Of a DNA stretch of 6,024 bases, positions 5,571 through 6,024 are shown piece by piece. A model generated the notes under the pieces. It was not told the origin of the DNA, did no database searches, and saw only the letters and a program-made list of their open reading frames with translations. The number at the start of each line of letters is the position of its first letter. Position 1 is the first letter of the stretch. The stretch is from Flavobacterium sp. (GTDB lineage Bacteria > Bacteroidota > Bacteroidia > Flavobacteriales > Flavobacteriaceae), in NCBI GenBank assembly GCA_003449615.1, contig DMHA01000155.1, positions 1 to 6,024 on the forward strand. Reading direction: 5' to 3'. The position numbers were made by a program, and so were the translations under genes.

Positions 5571-5668
5571 AACCTGAAATCTGAAATCTGCTATCTCCTA
5601 TCTGAAATCTGCTATCTGAAATCTGCAACCTACAACCTGAAATCTGCTACCTGAAATCTGAAATCTGC
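5571..5668. repeat. Fourteen in-register heptanucleotide repeats
   Basis: From 5571 the plus strand divides exactly into 14 seven-base units without slippage: AACCTGA, AATCTGA, AATCTGC, TATCTCC, TATCTGA, AATCTGC, TATCTGA, AATCTGC, AACCTAC, AACCTGA, AATCTGC, TACCTGA, AATCTGA, AATCTGC. The consensus is WAYCTGM; the central CT is invariant and the TG after it varies in only two units. The first ten units lie wholly outside genes, between trmL and the E2 gene. The eleventh ends on the first base of the trmL stop, and the last three lie inside trmL, supplying the stop and final codons. The tract is reminiscent of the heptameric short tandem repeats of filamentous cyanobacteria, but no relationship is implied. 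Confidence 0.93.
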
Positions 5669-6024
5669 CTTTTCGCTTCGCCAACCACAAACGCTACTGA
5701 ATTGGCAATATTAAAACTCCGGATTAGTTTCGACATTGGTATTGTCAAATGATTTTCGAACTTATCTAAAATTTCTTTGCTCAAACCCACACTTTCTTTA
5801 CCAAAAACCAGCCAATCGCCATCTTGAAAATGGGTTTCATAAATGGATGTTGTTGCGTGTGAACTCATCAGGAAAACTCGGGATTTGTTGGGGATTTGAG
5901 TAATCCATTCCTCTATATTTTGATATTCGGTGACGTCCAAATGTACCCAATAATCCAAACCAGAACGTTTCAGGTTTTTATCATTAATAACAAACCCAAA
6001 AGGATGAATCAGATGCAAACGGCT
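5647..6024 (-). CDS. trmL: tRNA (cytidine/uridine-34 2'-O)-methyltransferase TrmL, 3' part (start outside window)
   Basis: A SPOUT-class methyltransferase that uses S-adenosylmethionine to 2'-O-methylate the wobble base of tRNA-Leu isoacceptors. The frame is open to the window edge (S-R-L-H-L-I-H-P-F-G-F); only about 28 N-terminal residues appear to be missing compared with E. coli TrmL. The 125 visible residues include HPFGFVINDKNLKRSGLDY, the cofactor-knot motif DWLVFGKESVGLSKEIL (70-86) and IPMSKLIRSFNIANSVAFVV (95-114), which correspond to the last SPOUT motifs. A TTG at 6018 falls inside the conserved region and is not a real start. The last five residues (ISDFR) and the TAG stop are read from the 7-base repeat tract, so the natural C terminus appears to have been replaced or extended by repeat sequence. 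The core fold is complete up to that point. Confidence 0.92.
   Translation of the reverse strand, partial: SRLHLIHPFGFVINDKNLKRSGLDYWVHLDVTEYQNIEEWITQIPNKSRVFLMSSHATTSIYETHFQDGDWLVFGKESVGLSKEILDKFENHLTIPMSKLIRSFNIANSVAFVVGEAKRQISDFR

Noticed and set aside
5571..5668. CRISPR array
   Set aside because: The units are 7 bases long, contiguous and without unique spacers, and there are no cas genes nearby.
6016..6018. TTG as the start codon of TrmL
   Set aside because: Conserved family residues continue upstream to the window edge, and the N-terminal part of the SPOUT fold would be missing.

Overview
The window looks like chromosomal DNA from a member of the Flavobacteriaceae, probably Flavobacterium or a close relative. 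The DNA is AT-rich, starts lack clear Shine-Dalgarno sequences, promoters match the Bacteroidetes TAnnTTTG type (-7 element, with a TTG-like -33 box about 19 bases upstream), and the protein families fit that group. The taxonomic call is inference from style, not from a database match.

The left part (1-3110, plus strand) starts with the 3' portion of a glycine-zipper/OmpA-like lipoprotein gene. Two consecutive type II toxin-antitoxin (TA) modules of the RelE/ParE toxin class follow (766-1292 and 1414-1946), then a family 2 glycosyltransferase gene only 9 bases after the second toxin. The most unusual structure is here. The two TA modules share a nearly identical block of terminator hairpin, promoter, 5' leader and the first 23 antitoxin codons (about 85% identity by hand alignment). 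The rest of the antitoxins and the toxins are essentially unrelated. They look like two cassettes on a common promoter-plus-leader chassis. The first promoter is interleaved with the terminator of the upstream lipoprotein gene.

The right part (3151-6024, minus strand) holds, in transcription order, the 3' part of trmL (tRNA wobble 2'-O-methyltransferase, its 5' end lying beyond the window), a 2-oxo acid dehydrogenase E2 acyltransferase with its own promoter and a strong terminator, and a DnaQ-type 3'-5' exonuclease with an ExoX-like C-terminal domain. These are ordinary housekeeping genes with no obvious shared pathway. A tract of fourteen 7-base repeats (5571-5668) lies between trmL and the E2 gene and runs into the coding sequence of trmL, supplying its last codons and its stop.

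The plus- and minus-strand blocks converge at 3111-3150, where there is a small 16-base hairpin. I found no tRNA, rRNA, CRISPR array, transposase or phage gene. No gene-free stretch exceeds 300 bases.
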